This document shows, one piece after another, positions 26,202 to 36,090 of a stretch of 64,000 bases of DNA. Each line of letters begins with the position of its first letter. Positions within the stretch are counted from its first letter, which is position 1. The stretch is from positions 2,927,501 to 2,991,500 of the forward strand of contig NZ_CP061498.1 in the NCBI RefSeq assembly GCF_014681765.1. Direction: 5' to 3'. A program made the translations under genes and the position numbers. The notes under the pieces are model-generated. The model searched no databases and was not told where the DNA came from. It worked only from the letters and a program-made list of their open reading frames with translations. This stretch comes from Roseicitreum antarcticum (GTDB lineage: Bacteria; Pseudomonadota; Alphaproteobacteria; Rhodobacterales; Rhodobacteraceae).

Positions 26202-28691
26202 ATGACCCAGATTTTGCCGCCCCTGCCCATCGACATCGTTTTGCCCGACCTGAAAGCGGCGCTGGCTTCCCATGGCCGCGCTGTGCTTCAGGCCCCGCCG
26301 GGAGCGGGCAAGACCACGCGGGTGCCGCTTGCCCTGTTGCCACAGATCACGGGCACCATCTTGATGCTGGAACCGCGCCGCCTTGCCGCGCGATCCGCCG
26401 CTGAACACATGGCGGGATTGCTGGGCGAGACGGCGGGCGAAACCATCGGGTACCGAATGCGCGGCGAAAGCGTCGTGTCGCGCGCCACCCGGGTCGAGGT
26501 TGTGACCGAAGGCATCCTGACAAGGATGCTGCAATCGGACCCCGGCCTCGACGGCGTCGGCGCGGTGATCTTTGACGAATTCCACGAACGCAGCTTGAAC
26601 GCTGACCTTGGCCTCGCGCTGGTGTGGGAGGTGCGCGCGGCGCTGCGCCCCGATCTGGCGGTGCTGGTCATGTCGGCCACGCTGGACGCCGCCCCGGTTG
26701 CGGCGCTGATGGATGACGCCCCGCTGATCACTGCCGAGGGGCGTGCGTTCCCGGTCGAAACCCGCTGGCTGGACCGCGCGCCGCCAAAGGCGCAGCGCTT
26801 CGATGCCGCCGCCGCCGACCTGGTGGCGCAGGCGGTGGCGGAAACCTCGGGCGGGGTGCTGGTCTTTTTGCCCGGCGAGGGCGAGATCAGGCGCGTGCAA
26901 TCTGCCCTCGCATCCCGCATCCCCGATGATTGCACCCTGCACCCGCTGTTCGGCGCGATGCCGTTCGCGGCGCAGCGCGCGGCCATCGCACCTGCGCGCA
27001 CAGGCCGCAAGATCGTGCTGGCCACCGCCATTGCCGAAACCTCCTTGACGATCGAGGATATTCGCGTTGTCGTCGATTGCGGCCGCGCGCGTCGCGCGCG
27101 GTTCGACCCCGGCGCGGGCATGTCACGGCTGGTTACCGAAGCGGTCACCCGGGCCGAGGCCGAACAGCGCCGGGGCCGCGCGGGCCGGGTCGCGCCGGGG
27201 ATCTGCTACCGCATGTGGACCCGCGCGGCGGAAGGCGCGCTGCCCGCCTTTCCGCCGCCCGAGATTGCCGCCGCCGATCTGGCGGGGCTGTCGCTGGAAC
27301 TGGCGCTTTGGGGCAGCGCGGAGGGTCTGGCGTTCCTGACCCCGCCGCCCGATATCGCGCTGACAGAGGCACGGGCGCTGCTGCGCGACCTCGGCGCGCT
27401 TGGCGACGCGGGCCGCATCACCGATCATGGCCGCGCCATGGCGGCGCTGCCCTTGCACCCCCGGCTGGCGCATATGCTGATTGTTGTGGGCCGTGACGCC
27501 GCGCCCCTGGCCGCGCTGCTGGCGGAACGCGACCCCTTGCGCGGCGCGCCGGTGGACCTGTCGTTGCGGCTGGCCGCACTGGCCGACCCAAAGGGGTTCG
27601 CTGCGCGCCACCCCTATACTGCCAATCCTGCGGTGATCGATCGTGCGAAGGCCGAGGTGCGGCGCCTCGCGCGGCTGTCACCGGCCTCTGCGCGCCGCGA
27701 AACCGCAACCGGCGCGCCGCACAGTCCCGCCGAAATGCTGGCACTGGCGTATCCTGACCGGATCGGCCAGCGGCGAAAGGGCGATGTCGCGCGCTACATC
27801 CTGTCGGGCGGCAAGGGCGCGGTGATGGAGGATGCCGACCCGCTGGCGGGCGCGCGCCTTATCATTGCCGCCGATCTGGACGGTGATGCGCGTGAGGCGC
27901 GGATCCGGCTGGCGCTGGAGATTTCCGAGGCGCAGATTCGCCGCCTTTATGCCGACCGTATCTGCTGGGCCGATGTGTGCGAATGGTCGCGCCGCGACCG
28001 CCGCGTAGTGGCGCGTTCGCGAGAGACCCTGGGCGCGCTGATCCTCGATGACCGGATCTGGCGCGACGTGCCGCAAGATGCCGTGGCGCGTGCGGCGACG
28101 GAGGGCGTGCGCGACCTTGGCTTGCCGCTGACGCCTGCAGCGCAAAGGTTCCTGTCGCGCGTGCGGCTGGTCGATGGCCAGAGAGCGGAGGGGCAGGGCG
28201 CCGATCTGCCCGATATGTCCGACGACGCCCTGATGGCTGGGCTGGAGGAATGGCTGACCCCGCATCTGACCGCGTGCAAAACCGCCGAGGATATCCGCAA
28301 ACTGGACCTGACCGATGCGTTGCGCGCGCGCCTGACATGGGATCAGATGCAGGTGCTGGACCGCCTTGCCCCGCCGCATTTCACCACGCCGCTGGGCCGA
28401 AAGGTACCGATTGATTACAGCCTGGAGGTGCCCGAGATCGCGCTGCGCCTGCAAGAGATGTTCGGCACTACCACGCACCCCACTATTGGCCCCGCGCGGC
28501 TGCCGCTGCGTATCACGCTTTTGTCGCCCGCCGGGCGGCCCGTGCAGGTGACGACCGATGTGCCGGGCTTTTGGGCCAACAGCTATGCCGATGTGCGCAA
28601 GGACATGCGCGGCGCATACCCGCGTCATCCCTGGCCCGAGGACCCCACGCAGGCTGACCCGACGCTGCGCGCCAAGCCGCGCGGTACCTGA
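26202..28691 (+). CDS. hrpB: ATP-dependent helicase HrpB
   Basis: HrpB is a DEAH/RHA-type RNA helicase found in many proteobacteria. The 829-residue protein carries motif I APPGAGKTTRVP, motif II DEFHERSLNADLGLAL, motif III MSATLD, motif V-VI region IAETSLTIE and EQRRGRAGRVAPG, and the C-terminal HrpB domain with HFTTPLGRKVPIDY and HPWPEDPTQADPT near the end. The start at 26202 (MTQILPPLPID) is chosen by homology; the frame is open 60 bp upstream. Confidence 0.95.
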   Translation: MTQILPPLPIDIVLPDLKAALASHGRAVLQAPPGAGKTTRVPLALLPQITGTILMLEPRRLAARSAAEHMAGLLGETAGETIGYRMRGESVVSRATRVEVVTEGILTRMLQSDPGLDGVGAVIFDEFHERSLNADLGLALVWEVRAALRPDLAVLVMSATLDAAPVAALMDDAPLITAEGRAFPVETRWLDRAPPKAQRFDAAAADLVAQAVAETSGGVLVFLPGEGEIRRVQSALASRIPDDCTLHPLFGAMPFAAQRAAIAPARTGRKIVLATAIAETSLTIEDIRVVVDCGRARRARFDPGAGMSRLVTEAVTRAEAEQRRGRAGRVAPGICYRMWTRAAEGALPAFPPPEIAAADLAGLSLELALWGSAEGLAFLTPPPDIALTEARALLRDLGALGDAGRITDHGRAMAALPLHPRLAHMLIVVGRDAAPLAALLAERDPLRGAPVDLSLRLAALADPKGFAARHPYTANPAVIDRAKAEVRRLARLSPASARRETATGAPHSPAEMLALAYPDRIGQRRKGDVARYILSGGKGAVMEDADPLAGARLIIAADLDGDAREARIRLALEISEAQIRRLYADRICWADVCEWSRRDRRVVARSRETLGALILDDRIWRDVPQDAVARAATEGVRDLGLPLTPAAQRFLSRVRLVDGQRAEGQGADLPDMSDDALMAGLEEWLTPHLTACKTAEDIRKLDLTDALRARLTWDQMQVLDRLAPPHFTTPLGRKVPIDYSLEVPEIALRLQEMFGTTTHPTIGPARLPLRITLLSPAGRPVQVTTDVPGFWANSYADVRKDMRGAYPRHPWPEDPTQADPTLRAKPRGT

Positions 28692-28754
28692 GCGGGCCAC
28701 GCTTCCTGACCGCGACCCTTGCCCGACCTTGCCCGACGCGCTATCCCTGTCGCC

Positions 28755-29882
28755 ATGTCGCAAGAAAACCGCATCCCACCACCGACCGCGCTGGTCGCCT
28801 CGCTGCCCGCCACGGTGCCTTTCGTGGGGCCAGAGGCGCATATGCGCGCGTCGGGCCGACCTTTTCGCGCCCGGCTGGGCGCGAATGAAAGCCTCTTTGG
28901 CCCTTCCCCCCGCGCGGTCGCGGCAATGGCCGCCGCTGCGCAGGATGTTTGGATGTATGGTGACAGCGAAAGCCATGATTTGCGCGCGGCCCTTGCCACA
29001 CAGCATGGCGTTGCGCCTGAAAATATCGTTGTGGGTGAAGGCATTGACGGATTGCTGGGCAATCTGGTGCGGCTGATGGTGGGGCCGGGTGATGCGGTCG
29101 TGACCTCGGACGGTGCCTATCCGACGTTCAATTATCATGTCGCGGGCTTTGGCGGTGTGCTGCACAAAGTGCCCTACCGTGACGACCACGAAGACCCCGA
29201 TGCCCTACTGGCGCGCGCGCGCGCGGTCGGGGCAAAGCTGGTTTATCTGGCCAATCCCGACAACCCGATGGGCAGTTGGCACGGCGCGGCGCGGGTGCAG
29301 GCGATGATTGACGCCACGCCCTCCGACACGCTGCTGGTCCTGGATGAGGCCTATGTGGAATTTGCCCCTGATGGCACCGCGCCCCAAATGCGCCCCGACA
29401 CGCCGAATGTCATCCGCATGCGCACGTTTTCCAAGGGCTACGGTATGGCCGGGCTGCGCGTTGGTTATGCCATCGCGCACCGGGATCTGGTGGCGCTGTT
29501 TGACCGGGTGCGCAACCATTTCGGCATCGGTCGGATCGCGCAGGCGGGTGCACTGGCCGCGCTGAAAGACGCGGACCATCTGGCTGATGTCCGCGCTCAG
29601 GTGGCCCGCGCGCGCGACACGCTGGCCGATATCGCCGCGCGCAATGGGCTGCGCGCGCTGCCCTCGGCGACCAATTTTGTGGCGATTGACTGCGGCAATG
29701 GGGATGAGAGGGCACGGGCGATTCTGGGCGCGCTGATGGCACAGGATATCTTCGTGCGCATGCCGTTTGTCGCGCCGCAGAACCGTTGCATCCGGGTCAG
29801 CGTCGGCGACGCGGCCGCGCTGGATGCTTTCGCGCAGGCGCTGCCCGTCGCGCTGCGAAAAGCGGGCCAGACGGCGCGGTGA
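28755..29882 (+). CDS. HisC-like PLP-dependent aminotransferase
   Basis: This 375-residue protein is a class I/II aminotransferase close to histidinol-phosphate aminotransferase. It has RLGANESLFGPSP, WMYGDSESHDLRAALA, ANPDNPMGSW, VLDEAYVEFAP and the PLP-lysine segment TFSKGYGMAGLRVGYA. HisC-like proteins of this subgroup act on histidinol phosphate or aromatic amino acids; no other his gene is near, so the substrate is open. The start at 28755 (MSQENR) is preferred to an in-frame ATG 36 bp upstream. Confidence 0.88.
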   Translation: MSQENRIPPPTALVASLPATVPFVGPEAHMRASGRPFRARLGANESLFGPSPRAVAAMAAAAQDVWMYGDSESHDLRAALATQHGVAPENIVVGEGIDGLLGNLVRLMVGPGDAVVTSDGAYPTFNYHVAGFGGVLHKVPYRDDHEDPDALLARARAVGAKLVYLANPDNPMGSWHGAARVQAMIDATPSDTLLVLDEAYVEFAPDGTAPQMRPDTPNVIRMRTFSKGYGMAGLRVGYAIAHRDLVALFDRVRNHFGIGRIAQAGALAALKDADHLADVRAQVARARDTLADIAARNGLRALPSATNFVAIDCGNGDERARAILGALMAQDIFVRMPFVAPQNRCIRVSVGDAAALDAFAQALPVALRKAGQTAR

Positions 29883-30083
29883 GCAGTCGCCGCCACCCCA
29901 CATGGTGCGGGCGCAAAAAACGCCCCCCGTTCGCATTCGCGTCAACGCCACAAGTTGGCTGTTGACGACGCGCCCCCCAGCAGAAACAAGCGGTGCTGAA
30001 CGGTGTCGCATGTCCGCCGGAAGCAGGCGCGCGCGCCGCGGTTGCTGCATGTCTCCACCCGCCCTTCCCCTTAGGAGAGATCC

Positions 30084-32375
30084 ATGAAATTCCGCTTTCC
30101 CATTGTCATCATCGACGAAGATTTCCGCTCTGAGAACTCCTCTGGGCTGGGTATCCGCGCCATGGCCGAAGCGATCGAGCGTGAGGGCTTCGAAGTGCTG
30201 GGTGTCACCAGCTATGGCGACCTGTCAAAATTCGCGCAACAGCAGTCGCGCGCCAGCGCCTTCGTGCTGTCCATTGACGATGAGGAATTCAGCCCCGGCC
30301 CTGATCTGGACCCCGCCGTTCTGAACCTGCGCAGCTTTATCGAGGAAGTACGCTGGAAGAACGAGGACGTACCCATCTATATCTACGGCGAGACCAAGAC
30401 CAGCCGTCACCTGCCCAACGACATCTTGCGCGAGCTGCACGGCTTTATCCATATGTTCGAGGATACCCCCGAATTCGTCGCGCGTCACATCATCCGCGAG
30501 GCCAAGGCCTACCTGGAGGGCATTCAGCCGCCGTTCTTCAAGGCGCTTCTGGATTACGCCGAGGACGGGTCCTACTCGTGGCATTGCCCCGGGCATTCGG
30601 GCGGTGTCGCGTTCCTCAAAAGCCCCATCGGCCAGATGTATCATCAGTTCTACGGTGAAAACATGCTGCGCGCCGATGTCTGTAACTCGGTCGAGGAACT
30701 GGGCCAATTGCTGGACCACAATGGCGCCATCGGCGCATCGGAACGCAATGCGGCGCGGATCTTCAACGCGGATCACTGCTTTTTCGTGACGAATGGCACG
30801 TCAACCTCGAACAAGATGGTCTGGCACCATACGGTCGCGCCCGGCGATGTGGTGGTTGTGGACCGCAACTGCCACAAATCCATCCTGCACAGCATCATCA
30901 TGACCGGCGCGGTGCCGGTCTTCCTGAAGCCGACACGCAATCACTGGGGCATTATTGGACCAATCCAGCAAAGCGCCTTTGAAATCGAGGCGATCAAGGA
31001 AAAGATCCGGGCGAATCCGCTTTTGGCGGGCGTTGATGCCGATGAGGTCAAGCCGCGCATCATGACGCTGACCCAGTCAACCTATGACGGGGTGCTCTAC
31101 AACACTGAGACGATCAAGGGCCTGCTGGACGGCTATGTCGACAACCTGCATTTCGACGAGGCATGGCTGCCACACGCTGCCTTCCACCCGTTTTATGGCA
31201 GTTTCCACGCCATGGGCCGCAAGCGCGACCGGCCCCGGCATTCGGTCACCTATGCCACGCAGTCGATCCACAAGCTGCTGGCCGGGATCAGCCAGGCCAG
31301 CCATATCCTGGTTCAGGACAGTCAGGACACCCCGCTGGACCGGCACCTGTTCAACGAAGCGTATCTGATGCATATCTCGACCAGCCCGCAATACAGCATC
31401 ATCGCGAGTTGCGATGTCGCGGCGGCGATGATGGAGCCGCCGGGGGGCACCGCACTGGTCGAGGAAAGCATCGAGGAATCGCTCGATTTCCGCCGCGCCA
31501 TGCGCAAGATCGATGAGGAATACGGCGATTCCCAGTGGTGGTTCAAAGTCTGGGGGCCCGATACCCTGTCGGAAGAGGGGATCGGTCGCACGCAGGACTG
31601 GGTGCTGAAGCGCACCGATGCGGACGGGGTCCAACCCTCGGACGGCACGGACAGTTGGCATGGTTTCGGCGATATGGCCCCCGGCTTCAACATGCTGGAC
31701 CCGATCAAGGCGACAATCATCACCCCCGGGCTGAACCTCGATGGGCGGTTCGAGGAGACAGGCATCCCCGCCTCCATCGTGACGAAATATCTGGCCGAGC
31801 ATGGCGTGGTGGTCGAGAAAACCGGGCTCTACAGTTTCTTTATCATGTTCACCATCGGCATCACCAAAGGGCGCTGGAACACGCTTCTGACCGCGCTGCA
31901 ACAGTTCAAGGACGATCACGACAAGAACCAGCCGATGTGGCGCGTCATGCCCGATTTCTGCGCCAAGCATCCGCGGTACGAGAACATGCATCTGCGCGAT
32001 CTGTGTCAGCATGTGCATGCGCAATATGCGAAATATGACGTGGCGATCCTGTCGACAGAGATCTATCTCAGCGATCTGACGCCGGCGATGAAGCCCAGCG
32101 ATGCCTATTCCCACATCGCCCGGCGCACGACCGAGCGTGTGCCGATCGACGAACTGGAAGGCCGCATCACCACCAGCCTGGTCACGCCCTATCCGCCGGG
32201 CATTCCGCTGCTGATCCCGGGTGAGGTGTTCAACCGCAAGATCGTCGAGTATCTGCGCTTCAACCGCGAATTCGCCCGCGCCTGCCCAGGGTTCGAGACC
32301 GATATCCACGGTCTGGTACAGGAAAAGGCCGAAGACGGCACGATTCAGTATTTCGCGGATTGCGTGGCGCGATAG
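30084..32375 (+). CDS. Orn/Lys/Arg decarboxylase, fold-type I
   Basis: This 763-residue enzyme has the three-domain layout of acid-inducible and biosynthetic-type basic amino acid decarboxylases: an N-terminal CheY-like wing domain (residues ~1-125), the PLP aspartate-aminotransferase fold and a C-terminal domain. SWHCPGHSGGVAF, FVTNGTSTSNKMVWH and HFDEAWLPHAAFHPFY are present, and the PLP lysine is K397 in QSIHKLLAG. It releases CO2 from arginine, lysine or ornithine to give agmatine, cadaverine or putrescine; the substrate cannot be fixed by eye. A TTAGGAGAG site precedes the ATG. No antiporter gene lies alongside, which speaks against a classical acid-resistance pair. Confidence 0.92.
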   Translation: MKFRFPIVIIDEDFRSENSSGLGIRAMAEAIEREGFEVLGVTSYGDLSKFAQQQSRASAFVLSIDDEEFSPGPDLDPAVLNLRSFIEEVRWKNEDVPIYIYGETKTSRHLPNDILRELHGFIHMFEDTPEFVARHIIREAKAYLEGIQPPFFKALLDYAEDGSYSWHCPGHSGGVAFLKSPIGQMYHQFYGENMLRADVCNSVEELGQLLDHNGAIGASERNAARIFNADHCFFVTNGTSTSNKMVWHHTVAPGDVVVVDRNCHKSILHSIIMTGAVPVFLKPTRNHWGIIGPIQQSAFEIEAIKEKIRANPLLAGVDADEVKPRIMTLTQSTYDGVLYNTETIKGLLDGYVDNLHFDEAWLPHAAFHPFYGSFHAMGRKRDRPRHSVTYATQSIHKLLAGISQASHILVQDSQDTPLDRHLFNEAYLMHISTSPQYSIIASCDVAAAMMEPPGGTALVEESIEESLDFRRAMRKIDEEYGDSQWWFKVWGPDTLSEEGIGRTQDWVLKRTDADGVQPSDGTDSWHGFGDMAPGFNMLDPIKATIITPGLNLDGRFEETGIPASIVTKYLAEHGVVVEKTGLYSFFIMFTIGITKGRWNTLLTALQQFKDDHDKNQPMWRVMPDFCAKHPRYENMHLRDLCQHVHAQYAKYDVAILSTEIYLSDLTPAMKPSDAYSHIARRTTERVPIDELEGRITTSLVTPYPPGIPLLIPGEVFNRKIVEYLRFNREFARACPGFETDIHGLVQEKAEDGTIQYFADCVAR

Positions 32376-32652
32376 CGGGACGGTGGTTGCGCTCGGTGCT
32401 TTGGATGTTGGCGAATTGGGCGTCAGGCCCGCGCTGGTCGCATGTCGTCATTGTTCGTTGCCCCGTGTCGTCGCGACGAGTGGTCCTTGACTCCTCGCGC
32501 TGCAGGGGCGGGCATTGCGCCGGGGCCCCGGCAGCGATGGCCCGCCCGCGCAGGCTTGCATCAGCGCGGGCCGAACGCAGTATGGCCATTGACGTCCGGT
32601 GCATCTGCCCCGACGAATGGCGCGACATACTTGCAACCGATTGGTGCCTCTC

Positions 32653-33249
32653 ATGTCTGTAACCATTCGCTATCTGACCCATCCGCAGGTGCATGTCGAC
32701 CCCGCTACCGATGTGCGTCGCTGGTCGCTCAACCCCGTTGGCGCCGCCCGGGTGGCGGCTCTGGTCGCCCGTCCCGGGGCCCTGTGCAGGACCCGGCGCG
32801 TCATCAGTAGCGATGAGGTCAAGGCGCTGGAAACCGCGCGCCCGCTTGCAGATGCCCTTGGCGCGTCGCTGGAAATTCGGCCCCTGATGCATGAGAATGA
32901 CCGCAGCGCGACCGGCTTCCTGCCGCCTGCCGTGTTCGAAGAGGTTGCAGACGCCTTCTTTGCCGCGCCGCAGCACAGCGTGCGGGGCTGGGAAACCGCC
33001 TTGGCCGCTCAGGCCCGGATCGTGGCCGAGGTCGATGTGTGCCTTGCCGGTCCGCAAGGCGGCGATGTCTTGCTGGTGGGGCACGGCGCGGTCGGCACCC
33101 TGCTTTATTGCGCGCTTTCCGGTGTTGGAATCGACCGGGCCTATGATCAGGGGGCGGGCGGCGGCGGATGCTGGTTCGGATTCGACCTTACCGACCGCAA
33201 GCCGCACCAGCGCTGGCAACCCATGGAAACCCTGATGCGAGACGTTTGA
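32653..33249 (+). CDS. Histidine phosphatase family protein
   Basis: This 198-residue protein belongs to the phosphoglycerate mutase/histidine phosphatase superfamily. The first catalytic region reads TIRYLTHPQVHVDP, so the usual RHG is replaced by a Thr-His-Pro form, as in one bacterial subgroup. The second histidine is in LLVGHGAVGTLLYCAL, and VISSDEVKALETARPLA supplies the conserved Ser/Glu/Ala-Arg region. The start at 32653 (MSVTIRYL) is chosen because the sequence upstream is not protein-like. The substrate is unknown. Confidence 0.85.
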   Translation: MSVTIRYLTHPQVHVDPATDVRRWSLNPVGAARVAALVARPGALCRTRRVISSDEVKALETARPLADALGASLEIRPLMHENDRSATGFLPPAVFEEVADAFFAAPQHSVRGWETALAAQARIVAEVDVCLAGPQGGDVLLVGHGAVGTLLYCALSGVGIDRAYDQGAGGGGCWFGFDLTDRKPHQRWQPMETLMRDV

Positions 33250-33771
33250 CAGGGCAGGGTGTGGGAAGCCGGTTCAGAGTCGACTGCGTGCGCCAAAGGT
33301 CGCGGCGGCGCTGGCAGCGTATCACTCGCTGGCTGGTGTGAGGGTATGGGCAGAGGGGGGCAACGGGCGTGCAGGAGCAGATCGCACCGGGCCGCGGGGT
33401 TGCGCGCGTGGCCCCAAGGTGGTGCACGCAGTCCCAGGGCCCCCGACGCCCTCTGAACGATGGCTGACTATGGCAGGAATGGCCCTATGGAGGCCTCTGC
33501 ACCCGCGGCAGACCGATGCTCGGGGTTGTGCGAACCAGGGCGATCCGAACGATGAGGCCTCGATTTGGCATCCTGCGGCGCGGCGCCCCATGCGAACGTG
33601 CCGGACGCAACAAGCCCAATACCATACCGTGCCATCGCGCAGGCCGAATGCCCCAGCGACCCGATGCCCCACAAAGGTGCAATCCTCGCCCCCACAGATC
33701 CCGCCAAGGCGCGGATTGCTGTCACCTGATCCCTTGCAAGCCGACAAAAACGCATTTACACCGTGCCGAAC
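33250..33771. other. Intergenic interval without a supported gene
   Basis: Several overlapping open frames exist in this GC-rich stretch, but none resembles a known family or has a convincing ribosome binding site. No known RNA signature (SRP RNA, RNase P, tmRNA) was recognised. It precedes tRNA-Ser. Confidence 0.6.
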
Positions 33772-33861
33772 GGAGAGGTGGCCGAGTGGTCGAAGGCGCA
33801 CGCCTGGAAAGTGTGTAGGCGGGGAACCGTCTCGAGGGTTCGAATCCCTCTCTCTCCGCCA
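33772..33861 (+). tRNA. tRNA-Ser (anticodon GGA)
   Basis: A 90-base class II tRNA folds with acceptor stem GGAGAGG/TCTCTCC, D-arm region GCCGAGTGGTCGAAGGC, anticodon loop CTGGAAA (anticodon GGA, reading UCC/UCU), a long variable arm as expected for tRNA-Ser, T-arm GAGGG-TTCGAAT-CCCTC, discriminator G and an encoded CCA. An integrase gene follows within 150 bp, so the 3' end of this tRNA is the likely attachment site of the island. Confidence 0.96.
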
Positions 33862-33925
33862 AAAACGTCTGAATAAAATCAATAAAAACAATGCGATATA
33901 AGGATGGCATTGGGTCGGTCTCCGT

Positions 33926-33960
33926 TTTTGCTGCACAATCCGGATCATTTTGCTGCACAA
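33926..33960 (+). repeat. Two 13-bp direct repeats upstream of the integrase
   Basis: TTTTGCTGCACAA occurs at 33926-33938 and again at 33948-33960, a 22-bp period or about two helical turns. The position between the tRNA attachment site and the integrase suits arm-type integrase sites or an operator for the integrase promoter. This placement also argues that the integrase starts downstream of the repeats. Confidence 0.6.
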
Positions 33961-34002
33961 ATGGGACTTGCGCGACTCTGTGCCAAGAGCCATAAATCAG
34001 CT

Positions 34003-35271
34003 ATGAAATTTGTGAGCCGGAATGGCACCCTGCACCTGAGACGACGCGTGCCCAAGCGGTACGAGGACGTGGAGCCGCGCGCCTATGTCTGGATGTCGAT
34101 GCACACCGACCTGGAAGACGTAGCGCGCCGAAAGGCACCCGCGATCTGGGATTCGATGCTGGAGGCTTGGGAAGCCAAGATGCACGGCGACACGGGCGAT
34201 GCTGAAGCGCAGTTCGAGGCCGCGCGCAACCTCGCCGGGATTCGTGGATTTCGATACCTGCCAGCCGCTGCGGTTGCCAAACTACCCCGTGAGGAGTTCC
34301 TTGACCGGCTATCCCGGGTGGCGCGCAAGGACGGTTCTATTGACATGCGCGAGGCCAACGCGCTTCTGGGCGGTGTCCCGCCTCCACAACTCACGCTTTC
34401 GAGGTGCCTCGCTTTGTTCTGGGATCTCGCAAGGGACCGGATCGACCAGAAAAGCGAGGATCAGAAGCGCCGATGGCGAAACCCACGCATCAAGGCGATC
34501 AACAACCTGATTGATGTGGTCGGCGACATTCCCCTGTCTGACCTGACAGGGGATCATATGCTGGATTTCCGTTCATGGTGGATGGATAAGATCGCCGCAG
34601 AAGGTTTGACAAAAAACAGCGCGAACAAAGACTTGATCCATATCGCCAACGTCTTGCGCACCGTGAACAAGATGAAGCGGCTCGGGCTGGATCTCCCGCT
34701 ATCTGATCTGAGCTTCAAGGAGGGCGACAAGAAGACTCGCCCCGCGTTCTCTGCTGAATGGATACAGAACAAGCTGCTTGCCCCAGGCGCGCTGGACGGC
34801 CTGAACACTGAGGCGCGCGCGATCCTGCTGGGTATGGTGAATACGGGATATCGGCCCAGCGAAGGCCAAGGCCTGCTGCGCGATCAGATCAGGCTGGACC
34901 ATGCGGTGCCGCATATCTCGATTGAGCCGGTCGGCCGCCAGCTGAAAAGCCAGTATTCCAAACGCAAGATCCCGCTCTTGGGCGTCAGCTTGGAGGCGTT
35001 CAAGCAGTTCCCCGATGGTTTCCCGCGGTACCGGGATAGTGCTGGGCTATCCAACACGGTAAACAAATACCTGCGGACCAATGGTCTGCTGGAAAGCGAC
35101 GGCCACAGCATGTATTCGCTGCGTCACTCTTTTGAGGACCGCATGTTGCGCGCCGGGGTCGACGAGCGGATCAGGCGCGACGTGTTCGGGCACGCACTGA
35201 ACCGGGAACGCTACGGCGGGGGCGCGGATCTTGAAATGGTGCACGATCTGCTCAAGTCTCTGGCGCTTTAG
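34003..35271 (+). CDS. Tyrosine-type site-specific integrase
   Basis: This is an island or prophage integrase of the tyrosine recombinase family, 422 residues from this start. The N-terminus (MKFVSRNGTLHLRRRVPKRY) is the DUF6538-like domain common in Rhodobacteraceae integrases. A SAM-like core-binding region is followed by the catalytic domain, with Arg in NTGYRPSEGQ, Arg-His in MYSLRHSFEDRML, His in VFGHALNRERYG and the nucleophilic Tyr in that last segment. In-frame ATGs at 33904 and 33961 are possible but overlap or abut the direct repeats and lack good ribosome sites. Its location beside tRNA-Ser supports site-specific insertion there. Confidence 0.9.
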   Translation: MKFVSRNGTLHLRRRVPKRYEDVEPRAYVWMSMHTDLEDVARRKAPAIWDSMLEAWEAKMHGDTGDAEAQFEAARNLAGIRGFRYLPAAAVAKLPREEFLDRLSRVARKDGSIDMREANALLGGVPPPQLTLSRCLALFWDLARDRIDQKSEDQKRRWRNPRIKAINNLIDVVGDIPLSDLTGDHMLDFRSWWMDKIAAEGLTKNSANKDLIHIANVLRTVNKMKRLGLDLPLSDLSFKEGDKKTRPAFSAEWIQNKLLAPGALDGLNTEARAILLGMVNTGYRPSEGQGLLRDQIRLDHAVPHISIEPVGRQLKSQYSKRKIPLLGVSLEAFKQFPDGFPRYRDSAGLSNTVNKYLRTNGLLESDGHSMYSLRHSFEDRMLRAGVDERIRRDVFGHALNRERYGGGADLEMVHDLLKSLAL

Positions 35272-35639
35272 CTTTCGCCATCTGATAGATGTTTCCGGCG
35301 CCCAAGATAATCCGGATGTGACGGGCCGCTATGCGAGACGGAGCGGACGGTCGCTGCGCTCGCAACATACCTCTTTTAGAGTTCGAAGAGCTGCCACTGT
35401 GTCTGGTTCCACAAATTCCCTTCCTCATTGCTAGTATACGACATCGGAAAGCCTCGCCCATCTTCACGATGCGATCTGAGCCGCAGCATGAACAGGTGTC
35501 AGACGGCCTCCGCCGGAGCGTTACCGATGAAGTGGCTATACCCAATTTCAATCGTATCTGTCCGGTGACCCCGCTCTGACGACGGGATGGAGTGTCCGCT
35601 AGATGTCCATCATCGGTAATGGACATCTTCGGGTGGGCG
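35272..35639. other. Interval between integrase and IS66 remnant
   Basis: No gene could be supported. The last ~70 bp, including GTCCGGTGACC and ATGTCCATCATCGG near 35560-35610, resemble the leader of IS66-type elements, so the left IS66 end probably lies here, but its exact terminal repeat was not resolved. Confidence 0.5.
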
Positions 35640-36035
35640 ATGTCGGGCAAGAAGGGTCGGAAGCGGCGGTTCTGGTCGGATGACGAGAAGCGTTTGATCT
35701 GCGCGCAGGCGCGCGTGCCGGGTGTTTCGGTTGCTCAGGTGGCGCGGCGCTATGCGATGAACACCAACCTGATCCATACGTGGCTGCGCGATCCCCAGTT
35801 TGCGCCGGAAGCCGAGCCCCCGGTCGATGCCGAGACACAGGGTGCCACGTTTTTCCCGATCGAGGTCACGGGCGTTTCGTCACCGCCAGCGGCGCCCCAT
35901 TCGCCGCCAGCCTTGAGCACCCCTCTCACCGCTCAGCGTATTGACATCGCGTTGTCAGATGGCCGCCGCATTCTGGTAGAGGGCCCGACCACGTTGTCGG
36001 CGATAGTGGCGATGGTCGAGGCAGTGGCGCAATGA
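35640..36035 (+). CDS. tnpA: IS66 family accessory protein TnpA
   Basis: This 131-residue protein is the first gene of IS66-type elements. It has a helix-turn-helix of the IS66 TnpA type: [40 protein letters not shown]. The C-terminal part has [16 protein letters not shown]. Its stop overlaps the ATG of tnpB by 4 bp, as in intact IS66 elements. tnpB is broken and tnpC is absent, so this gene belongs to a dead element. Confidence 0.9.
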   Translation: MSGKKGRKRRFWSDDEKRLICAQARVPGVSVAQVARRYAMNTNLIHTWLRDPQFAPEAEPPVDAETQGATFFPIEVTGVSSPPAAPHSPPALSTPLTAQRIDIALSDGRRILVEGPTTLSAIVAMVEAVAQ

Positions 36036-36090
36036 TCCCGGTGCCGAGCAACACGCGGGTTTGGCTGGCAGCCAGCGTCACAGACATGCG
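36032..36090 (+). pseudogene. tnpB: IS66 TnpB, 5' part, interrupted by the RIT element
   Basis: The first 20 codons read [20 protein letters not shown], the N-terminus of IS66 TnpB. The coding sequence stops matching at 36090, exactly where the inverted repeat of the three-recombinase element begins. The continuation is found at 39498 on the other side of that element. Confidence 0.88.

Noticed and set aside
35272..35650. A protein of about 130 residues on the minus strand between the integrase and IS66 tnpA
   Set aside because: It runs across the likely IS66 leader and has no recognisable domain or ribosome site.
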